Notes under the pieces: generated by a model
What the model saw: the letters and a program-made list of their open reading frames with translations, nothing else
The model's database searches: none
Told to the model about the DNA's origin: nothing
Assembly (NCBI RefSeq): GCF_026672545.1
Contig: NZ_JAPPRJ010000008.1
Span: 62,001-126,000 of the forward strand
Reading direction: 5' to 3'
DNA length: 64,000 nt
Source: Rhizobium sp. SL86
Lineage (GTDB): Bacteria; Pseudomonadota; Alphaproteobacteria; Rhizobiales; Rhizobiaceae
Made by a program: the position numbers and the translations under genes
Part shown: positions 26,421 through 34,571 of the stretch, piece after piece
Position numbering within the stretch: position 1 is the first letter of the stretch
How the letters are laid out: the number at the start of each line of letters is the position of its first letter

Positions 26421-26454
26421 AGATCCGCCGAAAGGACTTTCGGCGGATCTTTTC
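26421..26454 (+). terminator. Intrinsic terminator after the purA-linked membrane-protein gene
   Basis: Perfect 14-bp arms AGATCCGCCGAAAG / CTTTCGGCGGATCT (26421-26434 and 26437-26450) followed by Ts. It begins 25 bases after the stop at 26395 and separates this gene from the ABC exporter. Confidence 0.85.
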
Positions 26455-26558
26455 GTATCGGAACCTTCCACCGCCGCGAACACAGAAATGCCGCGGTTGC
26501 TGTGGAACACTGCGCCAAAATCGGTGCGGGCAAATCGGTGCAGGTAAGGGGCGTGGCC

Positions 26559-27494
26559 ATGCGTGGACGATCAGACGGCGCGCAGACCGCAGCACGCGAG
26601 GCCGGACCCGCTCTCGATATCGTAGCCGTTCACAAACGCTACGGCACGGGCCCATCCCGCGTCCTGGCGCTCGACGATCTCAGCCTTGCGGTTCCGCGTG
26701 GCGCCATCTACGGCCTTCTCGGCCCGAACGGCGCCGGCAAGAGCACGCTTTTGCGCATCATTGCCGGGCTTGTGCGGCCCGATCGCGGCTCCATTCGCAT
26801 TCTTGGCGCGCCAGCGGGGCCGGCCGCGCGCCGCCGGCTCGGCATGCTGATCGAGGCACCGGCCTTTTATCCCTTCCTGACGGCCCGCGATCATCTCGAC
26901 ATGCTGGCGCGTGCGTCCGGCACCATGGCGCTCGTCGAGCCCGTGCTGGCGCGGATCGGTCTTGCCATGGCCGCCGACAAGAGCGTCTCCGGTTTTTCCC
27001 TCGGCATGAAACAGCGGCTCGGCATCGGCTGCGCACTCGTCGGCCAGCCGGAGATGATCGTGCTCGACGAACCGACCAATGGTCTCGATCCCGACGGCAT
27101 TCTGGAAATGCGATCGCTGATGCGCGAGCTTGCCCATCGCGACGGGCTGACGGTGCTTTTGTCCAGCCATCTTCTGGACGAGGTGGAGCGGGTCTGTGAC
27201 CGGGTCGCCATCCTCAGCCACGGACGGCTTGCGGCGGAAGGGGCGGTGACCGAGCTTCTCGATCGGGAGGGCCGGTTCTTCCTGAGGGTCGATACACCGG
27301 AGCGGGCGCTGGCCGAGCTGCGTGGCCTTGCAGAACCCGGCGATGACGGGATCTATCTGCGGATCGATCGTGATCGGGTGCCGCATCTCATCCGCTCTCT
27401 GGTTGGCGCAGGGATCGGCATTCACGAAGCGAAATGGGTCAAGCCGGACCTCGAATCGGTATTCCTGTCGCAAACACGCGAGGACAGAGCATGA
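26559..27494 (+). CDS. ABC exporter ATP-binding protein (BcrA/CcmA-like)
   Basis: A 311-residue ABC ATPase: Walker A GPNGAGKST, signature FSLGMKQRLGIG, Walker B MIVLDEPTNGLDPDG and the switch region LLSSHLLDEVERVCD. The C-terminal extension after residue 230 is typical of BcrA/NatA-type drug or ion exporters. The ATG at 26559 has AAGGGG 7 bases upstream and is preferred to an earlier GTG. It overlaps the permease by 4 bases (ATGA). Exported substrate is not evident. Confidence 0.88.
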   Translation: MRGRSDGAQTAAREAGPALDIVAVHKRYGTGPSRVLALDDLSLAVPRGAIYGLLGPNGAGKSTLLRIIAGLVRPDRGSIRILGAPAGPAARRRLGMLIEAPAFYPFLTARDHLDMLARASGTMALVEPVLARIGLAMAADKSVSGFSLGMKQRLGIGCALVGQPEMIVLDEPTNGLDPDGILEMRSLMRELAHRDGLTVLLSSHLLDEVERVCDRVAILSHGRLAAEGAVTELLDREGRFFLRVDTPERALAELRGLAEPGDDGIYLRIDRDRVPHLIRSLVGAGIGIHEAKWVKPDLESVFLSQTREDRA

Positions 27495-28285
27495 GGGCGC
27501 TGTTTTCCGCCGAGATGCTGAAGCTTGCCCGCCAGCCGGGTGTTCTGTTTTTCGGCTTCTTTGCCGTGCCGATGCTGGCAATCCTGTTCAAGCTTATCCT
27601 GCAGGGGCTCGTACTGGTGCGGACGGGGCGTTCGACGGAGGGCAGCGTCGATCTCTTCCTGTCTGCGGCAAGGGCGCTTTCGGTGTCCGGCAATTCGCTC
27701 GGCCACCTGTTCTACGCACTCGGCGTCGCTTCGATATTCTTCCTCGAATATCGCTATTCGACCTGGCGCCTGATCGTGCCGCGCTCTGCGCGCAGCGAGC
27801 TTTTGGCGGCAAAGTTCCTGGTCTGCCTTGTCTGCCTGTCGGCCGGCCTTGTCGTGGCGGTGCTTGGTGACATGGGACTCAACCTCGCGCTTGCCCTGGT
27901 GAACGGCCAGGGACTTGCCGGGCTCAGGATCGATCTGGGTTCGGTGCCGCTTGTGGTCGCGGCCTTCGCCGCTGCGCTGCTGGAGCTTTCGGTGCTCGCA
28001 GCCCTGGTGGCGACGATCGTCATCATCTGCCGTTCGCTGGTTGCCGCGGTCCTTCCGGCCTTTCTGCTGGCGATCGGCGCCTCCATCCTGCAGCTTTATC
28101 TGGGGCGGGACGCCGACGGCCTGCCGCTGCCGAGTTATGCGGCACAGTCTGTGCGGGACTGGCTTTTTTCGGCCGGTGGTTCCGCGGCCGGTCTGGAAGG
28201 ACTGCTGGTTCTCCTCGCCTGGCTCGTGGGTCTGTTGACGCTCGGGTCGATCTGGTTTGCACGCCAGCAACTGGCGACGGAATAG
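27491..28285 (+). CDS. ABC exporter permease (ABC-2 type)
   Basis: A 264-residue membrane protein with about six hydrophobic segments, beginning MRALFSAEMLKLARQPGVLF, which is the usual cytosolic start of ABC-2 permeases. The gene overlaps the ATPase by ATGA. With the ATPase it forms a two-gene exporter of BcrAB type. No motif tells the substrate; peptides, antibiotics or ions are options. Confidence 0.85.
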   Translation: MRALFSAEMLKLARQPGVLFFGFFAVPMLAILFKLILQGLVLVRTGRSTEGSVDLFLSAARALSVSGNSLGHLFYALGVASIFFLEYRYSTWRLIVPRSARSELLAAKFLVCLVCLSAGLVVAVLGDMGLNLALALVNGQGLAGLRIDLGSVPLVVAAFAAALLELSVLAALVATIVIICRSLVAAVLPAFLLAIGASILQLYLGRDADGLPLPSYAAQSVRDWLFSAGGSAAGLEGLLVLLAWLVGLLTLGSIWFARQQLATE

Positions 28286-28310
28286 GTTTTTTCACGCGCT
28301 GCGTCTTCCA

Positions 28311-28344
28311 AAAACAAAAGCCGCCCGATCATCAGACGGGCGGC
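28311..28344 (-). terminator. Intrinsic terminator of rpoH
   Basis: On the minus strand an 8-bp GC stem (28320-28327 with 28337-28344), loop of 9 bases, is followed by TTTTGTTTTTGG. It begins 31 bases beyond the rpoH stop and lies between rpoH and the convergent ABC permease gene. Confidence 0.8.
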
Positions 28345-28374
28345 CTCGTGTTTGATGCAGTTCCTGCGCGCGAC

Positions 28375-29277
28375 TTATGCGTCGACGACCCGCAGGGCCT
28401 TCGCCTGGGCCAGTGCTTCCTTCTGCACGGCCTCCTGCACCTTTTCAAAGGCGCGGACCTCGATCTGGCGGACACGTTCGCGGCTGATATCGAACTCGGC
28501 AGACAGCTCCTCCAGCGTGACCGGATCATCCGAGAGACGGCGGGCTTCGAAGATGCGGCGTTCGCGTTCGTTCAGCACGCCGAGTGCCTTTTCCAGCATG
28601 CGGCGGCGGGTTTCCAGCTCGTCCTGCTCGATCAGCACCTCTTCCTGGCTGTCGTGCTCATCCACTAGCCAATCCTGCCATTGGCCGGATTCGCCTTCGG
28701 TGGCGCGGATCGGCGCGTTCAGCGAGGCGTCGCCGGTGAGGCGGCGGTTCATCGAGACCACCTCCTCTTCGGAGACGTTGAGCTTTGTGGCGATCTCCTT
28801 CACCTGGTCGGGTTTCAGGTCACCTTCATCGATCGCCTGGATCTTGCCCTTCAGGCGGCGCAGGTTAAAGAACAGCCGCTTCTGGTTGGCGGTCGTGCCC
28901 ATCTTCACCAGCGACCAGGAGCGCAGGATATATTCCTGGATCGAGGCCTTGATCCACCACATGGCATAGGTCGCCAGGCGGAAGCCACGTTCCGGGTCGA
29001 ATTTCTTCACCGCCTGCATCAGGCCGACATTGCCTTCGGAGACGACCTCACCGATCGGCAGGCCGTAACCGCGATAGCCCATGGCGATCTTCGCCACGAG
29101 GCGCAGATGGCTGGTCACCAGCTGATGGGCGGCGTCACGATCCCCATGTTCCGCATAACGCTTGGCGAGCATATATTCCTGCTGCGGCTCCAGCATCGGG
29201 AACTTGCGGATTTCATCGAGATAACGGTTCAGTCCGGCTTCGCCGGAGGTAATCGACGGTAGAGTATTGCGGGCCAT
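28375..29277 (-). CDS. rpoH: RNA polymerase sigma-32 factor
   Basis: A 300-residue sigma factor. Region 2 shows SHLRLVAKIAMGYRGYGLPIGE and FDPERGFRLATYAMWWIKASI, the RpoH box is NQKRLFFNLRR, and region 4 ends with ISRERVRQIEVRAFEKVQEA. These identify RpoH rather than RpoD. It directs heat-shock gene transcription. Rhizobia often have two rpoH copies; only one is in this window. A sigma-32-like promoter lies about 130 bases upstream and a terminator follows. Confidence 0.96.
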   Translation of the reverse strand: MARNTLPSITSGEAGLNRYLDEIRKFPMLEPQQEYMLAKRYAEHGDRDAAHQLVTSHLRLVAKIAMGYRGYGLPIGEVVSEGNVGLMQAVKKFDPERGFRLATYAMWWIKASIQEYILRSWSLVKMGTTANQKRLFFNLRRLKGKIQAIDEGDLKPDQVKEIATKLNVSEEEVVSMNRRLTGDASLNAPIRATEGESGQWQDWLVDEHDSQEEVLIEQDELETRRRMLEKALGVLNERERRIFEARRLSDDPVTLEELSAEFDISRERVRQIEVRAFEKVQEAVQKEALAQAKALRVVDA

Positions 29278-29404
29278 AAAGCACCCCCTTCTGATCCTTG
29301 TGCGGCTCCCTTGCGTTGTCCCCTGGTCTGAACCGGTGACTGAACCAGTCGGCGAGCCTTGTCAGCGCGGGTCATTCCCTCGACCCCGCACCGATCCACG
29401 TAAC

Positions 29405-29433
29405 AGATAAGTGCGGCAGAAGGGTGATTCAAG
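29405..29433 (-). promoter_or_regulatory. Candidate rpoH promoter, CTTGAA-N16-CTTATCT
   Basis: On the minus strand CTTGAA (29428-29433) and CTTATCT (29405-29411) are separated by exactly 16 bases, about 130 bases upstream of the rpoH ATG. This resembles alphaproteobacterial sigma-32 promoters and could also be read by sigma-70. The rest of the 255-bp gap up to 29532 shows no gene. Confidence 0.4.
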
Positions 29434-29532
29434 CACTGGCGCGCGCTCACGTCCTTGTTATGACATTACGGGTTTTGCGCGTCTTGGATCATTCGATGGA
29501 GACGGACGAGGCGTTGCGGGTTTTCGCCTACC

Positions 29533-29811
29533 TCACGCAACCGCCTTGGCGACCATCTCTGGAAACTGGCCGATCACGCGCACATACGCCATGGCGAAAT
29601 CCGGTGCCGTGGTCCGGGCCTGCTCCCAGTCCCGCAAGGTGCCAACCGGAACCTTGAAACGATCGGCAAATTCGACCTGGGAGAGACCGAGCCCGGTCCG
29701 CGTCCGGCGGATCAGACGCGCACGCTGTGCGCGTTCGAGGCCCTCTGCCGTCACGTCGAAATCTTCCGGATCGGAGGGATCAGCCGGTAGAATGATAGGC
29801 TCGTTCTTCAC
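29533..29811 (-). CDS. HTH (XRE-type) antitoxin of a BrnT-type toxin pair
   Basis: A 92-residue product with an acidic N-terminal part and an XRE helix-turn-helix: RRTRTGLGLSQVEFADRF, VPVGTLRDWEQART. The GTG start at 29811 is supported by AAGGAG 8 bases upstream and overlaps the end of the BrnT-like toxin by 32 bases. It is likely the antitoxin and autorepressor; HTH-type partners of BrnT exist besides the classical ribbon-helix-helix BrnA. Gene order is toxin first, antitoxin second, as in brnTA. Confidence 0.8.
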   Translation of the reverse strand: MKNEPIILPADPSDPEDFDVTAEGLERAQRARLIRRTRTGLGLSQVEFADRFKVPVGTLRDWEQARTTAPDFAMAYVRVIGQFPEMVAKAVA

Positions 29812-30055
29812 CTTTGTTGCTCCTTCTGACGGATATGAAACGCGGCAAATCGTTGCGCCAAACGAACACACCGGTGAAGAGCTTCTGACCGATTGCGCCG
29901 ACGACCTTGAACCGATTTTCTCGGTCCGCCTCCCGAATGGACGGCAATATGATATGGTTCGGATCCTCAAAGATCACGTCACCGACAGCGAGCGAAACAC
30001 TGTGTCGCACCCTGTTCGCAGCATCCTTGTCAGGATCAAACCGGTTCTCGCACAT
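29780..30055 (-). CDS. BrnT-family ribonuclease toxin
   Basis: A 91-residue product starting near FDPDKDAANRVRHSVSL, the N-terminal signature of BrnT proteins (normally F-W/D-D-x-x-K-x3-N-x2-KH-x-V-x-F). The central VFEDP-like segment (here VIFEDPNHII) and the C-terminal FISVRRSNKGEERAY, with the RKA/E motif replaced by RRSNKGEE, follow. BrnT is a RelE-fold RNase that halts translation. No ribosome site is clear before the ATG at 30055. It overlaps the HTH antitoxin gene by 32 bases. The Lys-His of the family is Arg-His here. Confidence 0.82.
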   Translation of the reverse strand: MCENRFDPDKDAANRVRHSVSLAVGDVIFEDPNHIILPSIREADRENRFKVVGAIGQKLFTGVFVWRNDLPRFISVRRSNKGEERAYHSTG

Positions 30056-30120
30056 GGATGGTGAATATACGGGATTTCCGTAGTGCTGTAAATGCCCACC
30101 GGTCCGTGGCGCAGCCAGCC

Positions 30121-31149
30121 TCACCCGTCCCGCATCGCCTCCAGCAGCTCCTCCAGGTCCGCCGGAACCGGCGCCTCGAATTCCATCACCTCGCCGGTGC
30201 GGGGATGTTCGAAGGCCAGCAGATAGGCGTGCAGCGCCTGGCGGTGGAAGCGGTTGACCACCGCCTTTGCCGCCTCCGGCAGGCGGTTGGCCTTGGTCTT
30301 GAAAGCGGCGCCATATTCCGGGTCGCCGATCAGCGGGTGGCCGATATGGGCCATGTGCACGCGGATCTGGTGGGTGCGGCCCGTCTCCAGCCGGCATTCG
30401 ACCAGAGAGGCAAGGCAGGTGGCATCCTCCTGCTCCAGAAAACGCTCCACCACCTCGTAATGGGTCACCGCCTCGCGGGCATCCATCGCCTCCTCGCGCT
30501 TGACGCTGCGCTTGGTGCGGTCGGCGCTGGAGCGGCCGAGCGGTGCGTCGATCGTGCCGCGCAATTGCTGTGGGCGGCCCCAGACGAGCGCGATATAGGC
30601 GCGTTCCAGATCGCCGGTGCGTCCGTGATCGGCAAACTGGGCGGCCAGATGCCGGTGGGCGGCATCGTTTTTCGCCACCACCATCACGCCGCTGGTTTCC
30701 TTGTCCAGCCGGTGCACGATGCCGGGGCGTTTGACGCCGCCGATGCCGGAGAGGCTGTCGCCGCAATGGTGGATCAGCGCGTTGACCAGCGTGCCGGTCC
30801 AGTTGCCGGCGCCCGGATGCACGACCAGCCCGGCGGGTTTGGCGATCACGATCAGGTCGGCGTCCTCGTAGAGCACGTCGAGCGGAATGTCCTCGCCCTT
30901 CGGTTCCGGATCTTCCGGTTCGGGCAGGCCGATCTCGATCAGATCGCCGGCGCGGATCTTCTTTTTCGCTTCCGTGCACGGCGTTCCGTTGAGGGAAACC
31001 GCGCCCTGTTCGATCAGCGCCTTGATGCGGCTTCTGGAAAATTCGCCGTCCAGTTCGGCGGCAAGCCAGGAATCCAGCCGGCCTTCGGCGTCTTCGCCGG
31101 CGGTCAGGACTTTCCTCGGGCGGGAAGCTTCGTTAAAGGGGTCGTTCAT
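30121..31149 (-). CDS. rluD: RluD-type 23S rRNA pseudouridine synthase
   Basis: A 342-residue protein with an N-terminal S4 RNA-binding domain (GRLDSWLAAELDGEFSRSRI) and the RluA/RluD catalytic domain: GLVVHPGAGN, the catalytic HRLDKETSG with Asp, and RTHQIRVHMAHIGHPLIGD. It makes pseudouridines in 23S rRNA, probably the helix-69 positions. The start at 31149 sits 40 bases from the divergent DUF6476 gene. The S4 domain and length favour RluD over RluC or RluA. Confidence 0.88.
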   Translation of the reverse strand: MNDPFNEASRPRKVLTAGEDAEGRLDSWLAAELDGEFSRSRIKALIEQGAVSLNGTPCTEAKKKIRAGDLIEIGLPEPEDPEPKGEDIPLDVLYEDADLIVIAKPAGLVVHPGAGNWTGTLVNALIHHCGDSLSGIGGVKRPGIVHRLDKETSGVMVVAKNDAAHRHLAAQFADHGRTGDLERAYIALVWGRPQQLRGTIDAPLGRSSADRTKRSVKREEAMDAREAVTHYEVVERFLEQEDATCLASLVECRLETGRTHQIRVHMAHIGHPLIGDPEYGAAFKTKANRLPEAAKAVVNRFHRQALHAYLLAFEHPRTGEVMEFEAPVPADLEELLEAMRDG

Positions 31150-31189
31150 TTCGTTTTCCAGATCAATCTCAGCAAGGACGCCCAGCACC

Positions 31190-31573
31190 ATGGCCAATCA
31201 CGAACCGGAGCACCTGGAGGAAGAGCCGCTCGATCCGGTGATGGAAAAGGTCCGCCGCAAGATGGTGCGCCTGCAGATCGTTTCGGCCGGCATCATGTTT
31301 GTCAGCCTTATGGCGGTCTTGGTGGCCGTTGTCTACAAGGCGTCGAACACCGGCGAGGCGACAAAACCGGTGGCAGCAAGCGGATTTGCCGTTCCCGCCG
31401 ACCAGCCCCTGTCTGCCACCGCGACCCTGCCGGCCGGTTTCGTCATCCAATCGGTGTCTTCTTCCGGCAGCCAGATCCTGTTCTACGGCACACTTGCCGG
31501 CACCCGCAAGGCGATGATCTACGATCTCTCCGTCGGGCGCATCATTGCCGACGTGACGGTGGCCGAACACTGA
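31190..31573 (+). CDS. DUF6476 family membrane protein
   Basis: A 127-residue product: acidic N-terminus (MANHEPEHLEEEPLDP), one transmembrane segment over about residues 30-50 (QIVSAGIMFVSLMAVLVAVV), then a periplasmic domain ending LSVGRIIADVTVAEH. This fits the alphaproteobacterial DUF6476 family, function unknown. It is followed after 2 bases by a SpoU methyltransferase and is divergent from rluD, a conserved-looking rhizobial arrangement tied to rRNA modification genes. Confidence 0.8.
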   Translation: MANHEPEHLEEEPLDPVMEKVRRKMVRLQIVSAGIMFVSLMAVLVAVVYKASNTGEATKPVAASGFAVPADQPLSATATLPAGFVIQSVSSSGSQILFYGTLAGTRKAMIYDLSVGRIIADVTVAEH

Positions 31574-31575
31574 TC

Positions 31576-32412
31576 ATGAGCCTTCCCGCCCGAGAAATGA
31601 TCCGCATCGAGGATGCCGGCGATCCGCGCATTGCCGAGTTCCGCGACATCAAGGAGAAGGATCTCGTCGGGCGGGCCGGCGGTTTCATCGCCGAGGGAAC
31701 CGTGGTGCTGCGCATGCTGGCGGCGGCCCATGCGGCGGGCGGCGCCTTTCGGGCGGAGAAGATCCTGCTTCTGGAAAACCGGGTGGCAGGGCTCGACGCC
31801 TTGCTGCAGGCCTTTCCGGCAGAGGTTCCGGTCTATGTCGCCTCCGGCGCCGTGCTGGATGCGATTGCCGGTTTCCATCTGCATCGCGGGGTTCTGGCGC
31901 TCGGGCGGCGTCTTGTCTTGCCCGATGTGCAGGATCTTCTGGCCACCGCACCCGATCCGGCGCTGGTGGTGGTCGCCTGCGGCATTTCCAATCACGACAA
32001 TCTGGGCTCGATCTTCCGCAATGCCGCCGCCTTCGGCGCATCCGCCGTGCTGATGGACGATATCTGCTGCGATCCGCTCTACCGCAAGGCGCTGAGAGTT
32101 TCGGTCGGCGCGGTGCTGTCGGTGCCCTATGCCCGCGGCGGCCACGCGCTCGACCTGCTGCAGACGGTCGATCAAGCCGGCTTTGCGATCTGGGGCCTTT
32201 CGCCGCGCGGGGAAACGGATCTGCGCGACATTGCGCCCGGCCGCGGCATCGCGCTCGTCACCGGCACGGAAGGCGAAGGGCTGCCGGCAGATGTACTCGC
32301 CCGCTTCCGGTCGGCCCGCATTCCGCAGCGGCCGGGCCTCGACAGCCTGAATGCGGCGACCGCAACCGGGATCGCGCTTTACGAGATCGCCCGCCTGCAA
32401 CGGCTGATCTAG
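31576..32412 (+). CDS. SpoU/TrmH-family RNA methyltransferase
   Basis: A 278-residue SPOUT enzyme. The three SpoU motifs are clear: motif 1 NLGSIFRNAAAFG, motif 2 LVTGTEGEGL and motif 3 SLNAATATGIALYE. The N-terminal part (residues 1-100) is the substrate-binding domain of TsnR/TrmH proteins. It methylates ribose 2'-O or a similar position in rRNA or tRNA. It lies 2 bases after the DUF6476 gene, so the two are probably co-transcribed. Exact target unknown. Confidence 0.88.
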   Translation: MSLPAREMIRIEDAGDPRIAEFRDIKEKDLVGRAGGFIAEGTVVLRMLAAAHAAGGAFRAEKILLLENRVAGLDALLQAFPAEVPVYVASGAVLDAIAGFHLHRGVLALGRRLVLPDVQDLLATAPDPALVVVACGISNHDNLGSIFRNAAAFGASAVLMDDICCDPLYRKALRVSVGAVLSVPYARGGHALDLLQTVDQAGFAIWGLSPRGETDLRDIAPGRGIALVTGTEGEGLPADVLARFRSARIPQRPGLDSLNAATATGIALYEIARLQRLI

Positions 32413-32436
32413 CTCACGGCGATCAACGCCACGGGA

Positions 32437-33684
32437 TTACCCCTGACCGTCGGTCGGCGGAACGAGCGTCTCATAGGTCCTGCGGGCTCGCGTGGCGAGG
32501 CTCTCTCGGTCTGTCTGGCGCTGTTCGTCTTGTTCTTTGGCAAGCAGGGCCGGGATCGGGGAGGTTTCGCCCTCGCGCGCCGCCGTCAAGGCAACCATGT
32601 CGGCAGCGATGCTGGCGAGTTCGCGCCGGAGCGCATCCTGCGCCTTCTTGCTCTTCGATTTCGGCAGTTGCGCGGCAAGCGCGGTGCTGCGATTGCGGAT
32701 ATCGTCGGCAAAACGCGTCAGATCGATCATCGGGGTCACATGCTCTTTTTGGTCTGCCGGATGCGCGGCGCCGTTCTCGAAGGCGGGCTGATCATCTGTC
32801 CGATCATCCGATTGATCGCTTGACGCATCCCGGAACGACATCAGTTCTGACGGGTTTGCGCCATTGACGGGTTTCAGTGGATAGTTGCCGGTCACCGGCT
32901 GCCAAAGGACGCCCGTTACTGCTTTTTCACGGCCGCGCGCGCGGGCAAGCTCTTCTTCGCGGCGCTCGAGCCGTGTCGCAAGGTCGGTCCTGGTCGCCAC
33001 TTCGCGGGCCAGTTTCTCGTCCAGCCGAGCGAGCCGCCGCTTTTCCTCCTGCAACTGCGTCTCGGCTTCCTTGGCCCGTGCGGTCAGAAGCTTGACTTCG
33101 GTGCGCAACGTCTGTCGCTCCTCGCGCAGGTTTTCCGCCCGGATGCGGGTGTTTTCAAGCTCGGTGTCTCGTGCTGCGAGCGAGATTTTCAGGTCGTCGA
33201 GGTCTGCGAGGATACGGCTGATACGCTTCTGCAGCGCATCCGTTTCCTCGTTCTTGGCCTCCAGCGTGTTCTCGATCAGGGCCAGCGACTGCTTCAATTG
33301 CAGGATGAAACCTTCCTCGCGACGCAGCCGCGATCTCAGATCGGCCGCCTCCGTGCTCATCGCGTCGACCTGCATCCGCATCTCGTGATTGGCGGCGTGC
33401 AATTCGGTGGTCTCGGCCGCCAGCTTGTCGAAGCGGACCTGCAACTCGATCGCCCGGTCGCGCTCCTCGATCAGGTCCTGTTTGGTGCGGGCATTTTCTG
33501 CGGCGTAGACGGCGCGTGCCATGTCTCTTTGCGCGCGGACTTCCGCCGGGCTGATCGGCATCGTCGCCTTCAGGCGGTTTTCCGTGTATCGCACCACCCG
33601 CCGGTGAACGGCGGGCGCAATCACCATGACGATCAGAGTTGCGCTGAGAAAACCCAGGCCGAACAGAAGCGCGAACTCGATCAC
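32437..33684 (-). CDS. Membrane-anchored coiled-coil protein
   Basis: A 415-residue product with one N-terminal membrane segment (FALLFGLGFLSATLIVMVIA) and a long coiled coil over about residues 50-260, rich in Glu, Arg and Leu heptads such as EERDRAIELQVRFDKL and LERREEELARARG. The C-terminal 150 residues are of mixed charge with a Ser/Asp-rich stretch. The topology resembles RmuC- or TolA-like anchored coils, but I recognise no catalytic domain. Conserved hypothetical in rhizobia as far as the pattern tells; role unknown. Confidence 0.8.
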   Translation of the reverse strand: MIEFALLFGLGFLSATLIVMVIAPAVHRRVVRYTENRLKATMPISPAEVRAQRDMARAVYAAENARTKQDLIEERDRAIELQVRFDKLAAETTELHAANHEMRMQVDAMSTEAADLRSRLRREEGFILQLKQSLALIENTLEAKNEETDALQKRISRILADLDDLKISLAARDTELENTRIRAENLREERQTLRTEVKLLTARAKEAETQLQEEKRRLARLDEKLAREVATRTDLATRLERREEELARARGREKAVTGVLWQPVTGNYPLKPVNGANPSELMSFRDASSDQSDDRTDDQPAFENGAAHPADQKEHVTPMIDLTRFADDIRNRSTALAAQLPKSKSKKAQDALRRELASIAADMVALTAAREGETSPIPALLAKEQDEQRQTDRESLATRARRTYETLVPPTDGQG

Positions 33685-33781
33685 GGGACATCCATCAAAG
33701 ATTGGTGTTGTCGATAGAGCTAAAACATCGCTTCCGCGGCGGCAATAGCGCCGATGGTACGAAGGCCCGGCATTTGGTCCG

Positions 33782-34375
33782 TCAGAAGGGGTTCCAGGTC
33801 GGCGCCTGGGTAAACTTCAGGTAACCGACATTCACGCCCAGGCGGGCGCCAATGCCGGTGCGGATCGGCACGACGATCACATGTTCGTTTTTCAGCGCCG
33901 TCATACCGACGCCGGCGACGACGAAGGCCGAACCGCTGACGCCGCCGAAGCGCGAATAAAGGCTCTGGATGTCCGGCAGACCGTAGACCAGCATCATGGT
34001 GCGGGCGCCCTGGCCGCCGTAATCGAGACCGAGCGAGGGACCCTGCCAGAAGGCCGGATGATTGCCGGCATTCTTCGTGTAGAGTTCGCCTTCGCCATAG
34101 GTCAGACCCGCGATGAAGGCACCGGAACCCTCCTGGCCGAGGATGTAACCGTTCGGCAGCCCGTATTGCTGGAAGGCCTTCTCCACCACTTTCGCCAGGC
34201 CGCCCGTGGTGGAGCCGAAAAAGCCATGGCCGGCATCGACGATTTCCTGCACGCTGTATTGCGAGCTGTTCTGGGCCTGCTGTGCCTTGGCACCGATGAC
34301 CGGAAGCGCGAAAAACGCGGAAACGAGCAAAACGGCAAACAGCCTTGTGGAGCCGAAAACTCTGTCGAAGCGCAT
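33782..34375 (-). CDS. DUF1134 (SYLF-like) secreted protein
   Basis: A 197-residue product with a signal peptide (cleavage near AKA-Q), then a glycine-rich domain with FFGSTTGGLAKVVEKAF, GYILGQEGSGAFIAGLTYGEG and GLDYGGQGARTMMLVYG. This is the alphaproteobacterial DUF1134 family, distantly like SYLF lipid-binding proteins. GGAGAGG precedes the ATG at 34375. It is divergent from chpT, with a candidate CtrA box in the shared 196-bp gap, so cell-cycle control is possible but unproven. Confidence 0.85.
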   Translation of the reverse strand: MRFDRVFGSTRLFAVLLVSAFFALPVIGAKAQQAQNSSQYSVQEIVDAGHGFFGSTTGGLAKVVEKAFQQYGLPNGYILGQEGSGAFIAGLTYGEGELYTKNAGNHPAFWQGPSLGLDYGGQGARTMMLVYGLPDIQSLYSRFGGVSGSAFVVAGVGMTALKNEHVIVVPIRTGIGARLGVNVGYLKFTQAPTWNPF

Positions 34376-34442
34376 TGGCCTCTCCATTTTTTGTCCATTA
34401 CAATGCCGAGCGTTGCGGCTGCAGCATCTTGCGATGATCCTG

Positions 34443-34457
34443 TTAACAACCGGTTTA
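34443..34457. promoter_or_regulatory. Candidate CtrA box TTAA-N7-TTTA
   Basis: One mismatch from the CtrA consensus TTAA-N7-TTAA. It lies between the divergent DUF1134 (start 34375) and chpT (start 34572) genes and could regulate either. Confidence 0.45.
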
Positions 34458-34571
34458 CCAAAAATGGTGTCATTATGGCGGCAATCGCGGCCCGGCACTG
34501 CCGCCCGTCACACCCGCACAAGTTTTTCGTGAAAATTTCACGCCAACGAGCCTCATATCAGGAACAAGCCC

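Noticed and set aside
30058..31189. Plus-strand frame antisense to rluD running into the DUF6476 gene frame
   Set aside because: The rluD signature on the minus strand is strong; the in-frame extension upstream of 31190 has no ribosome site and no family match.
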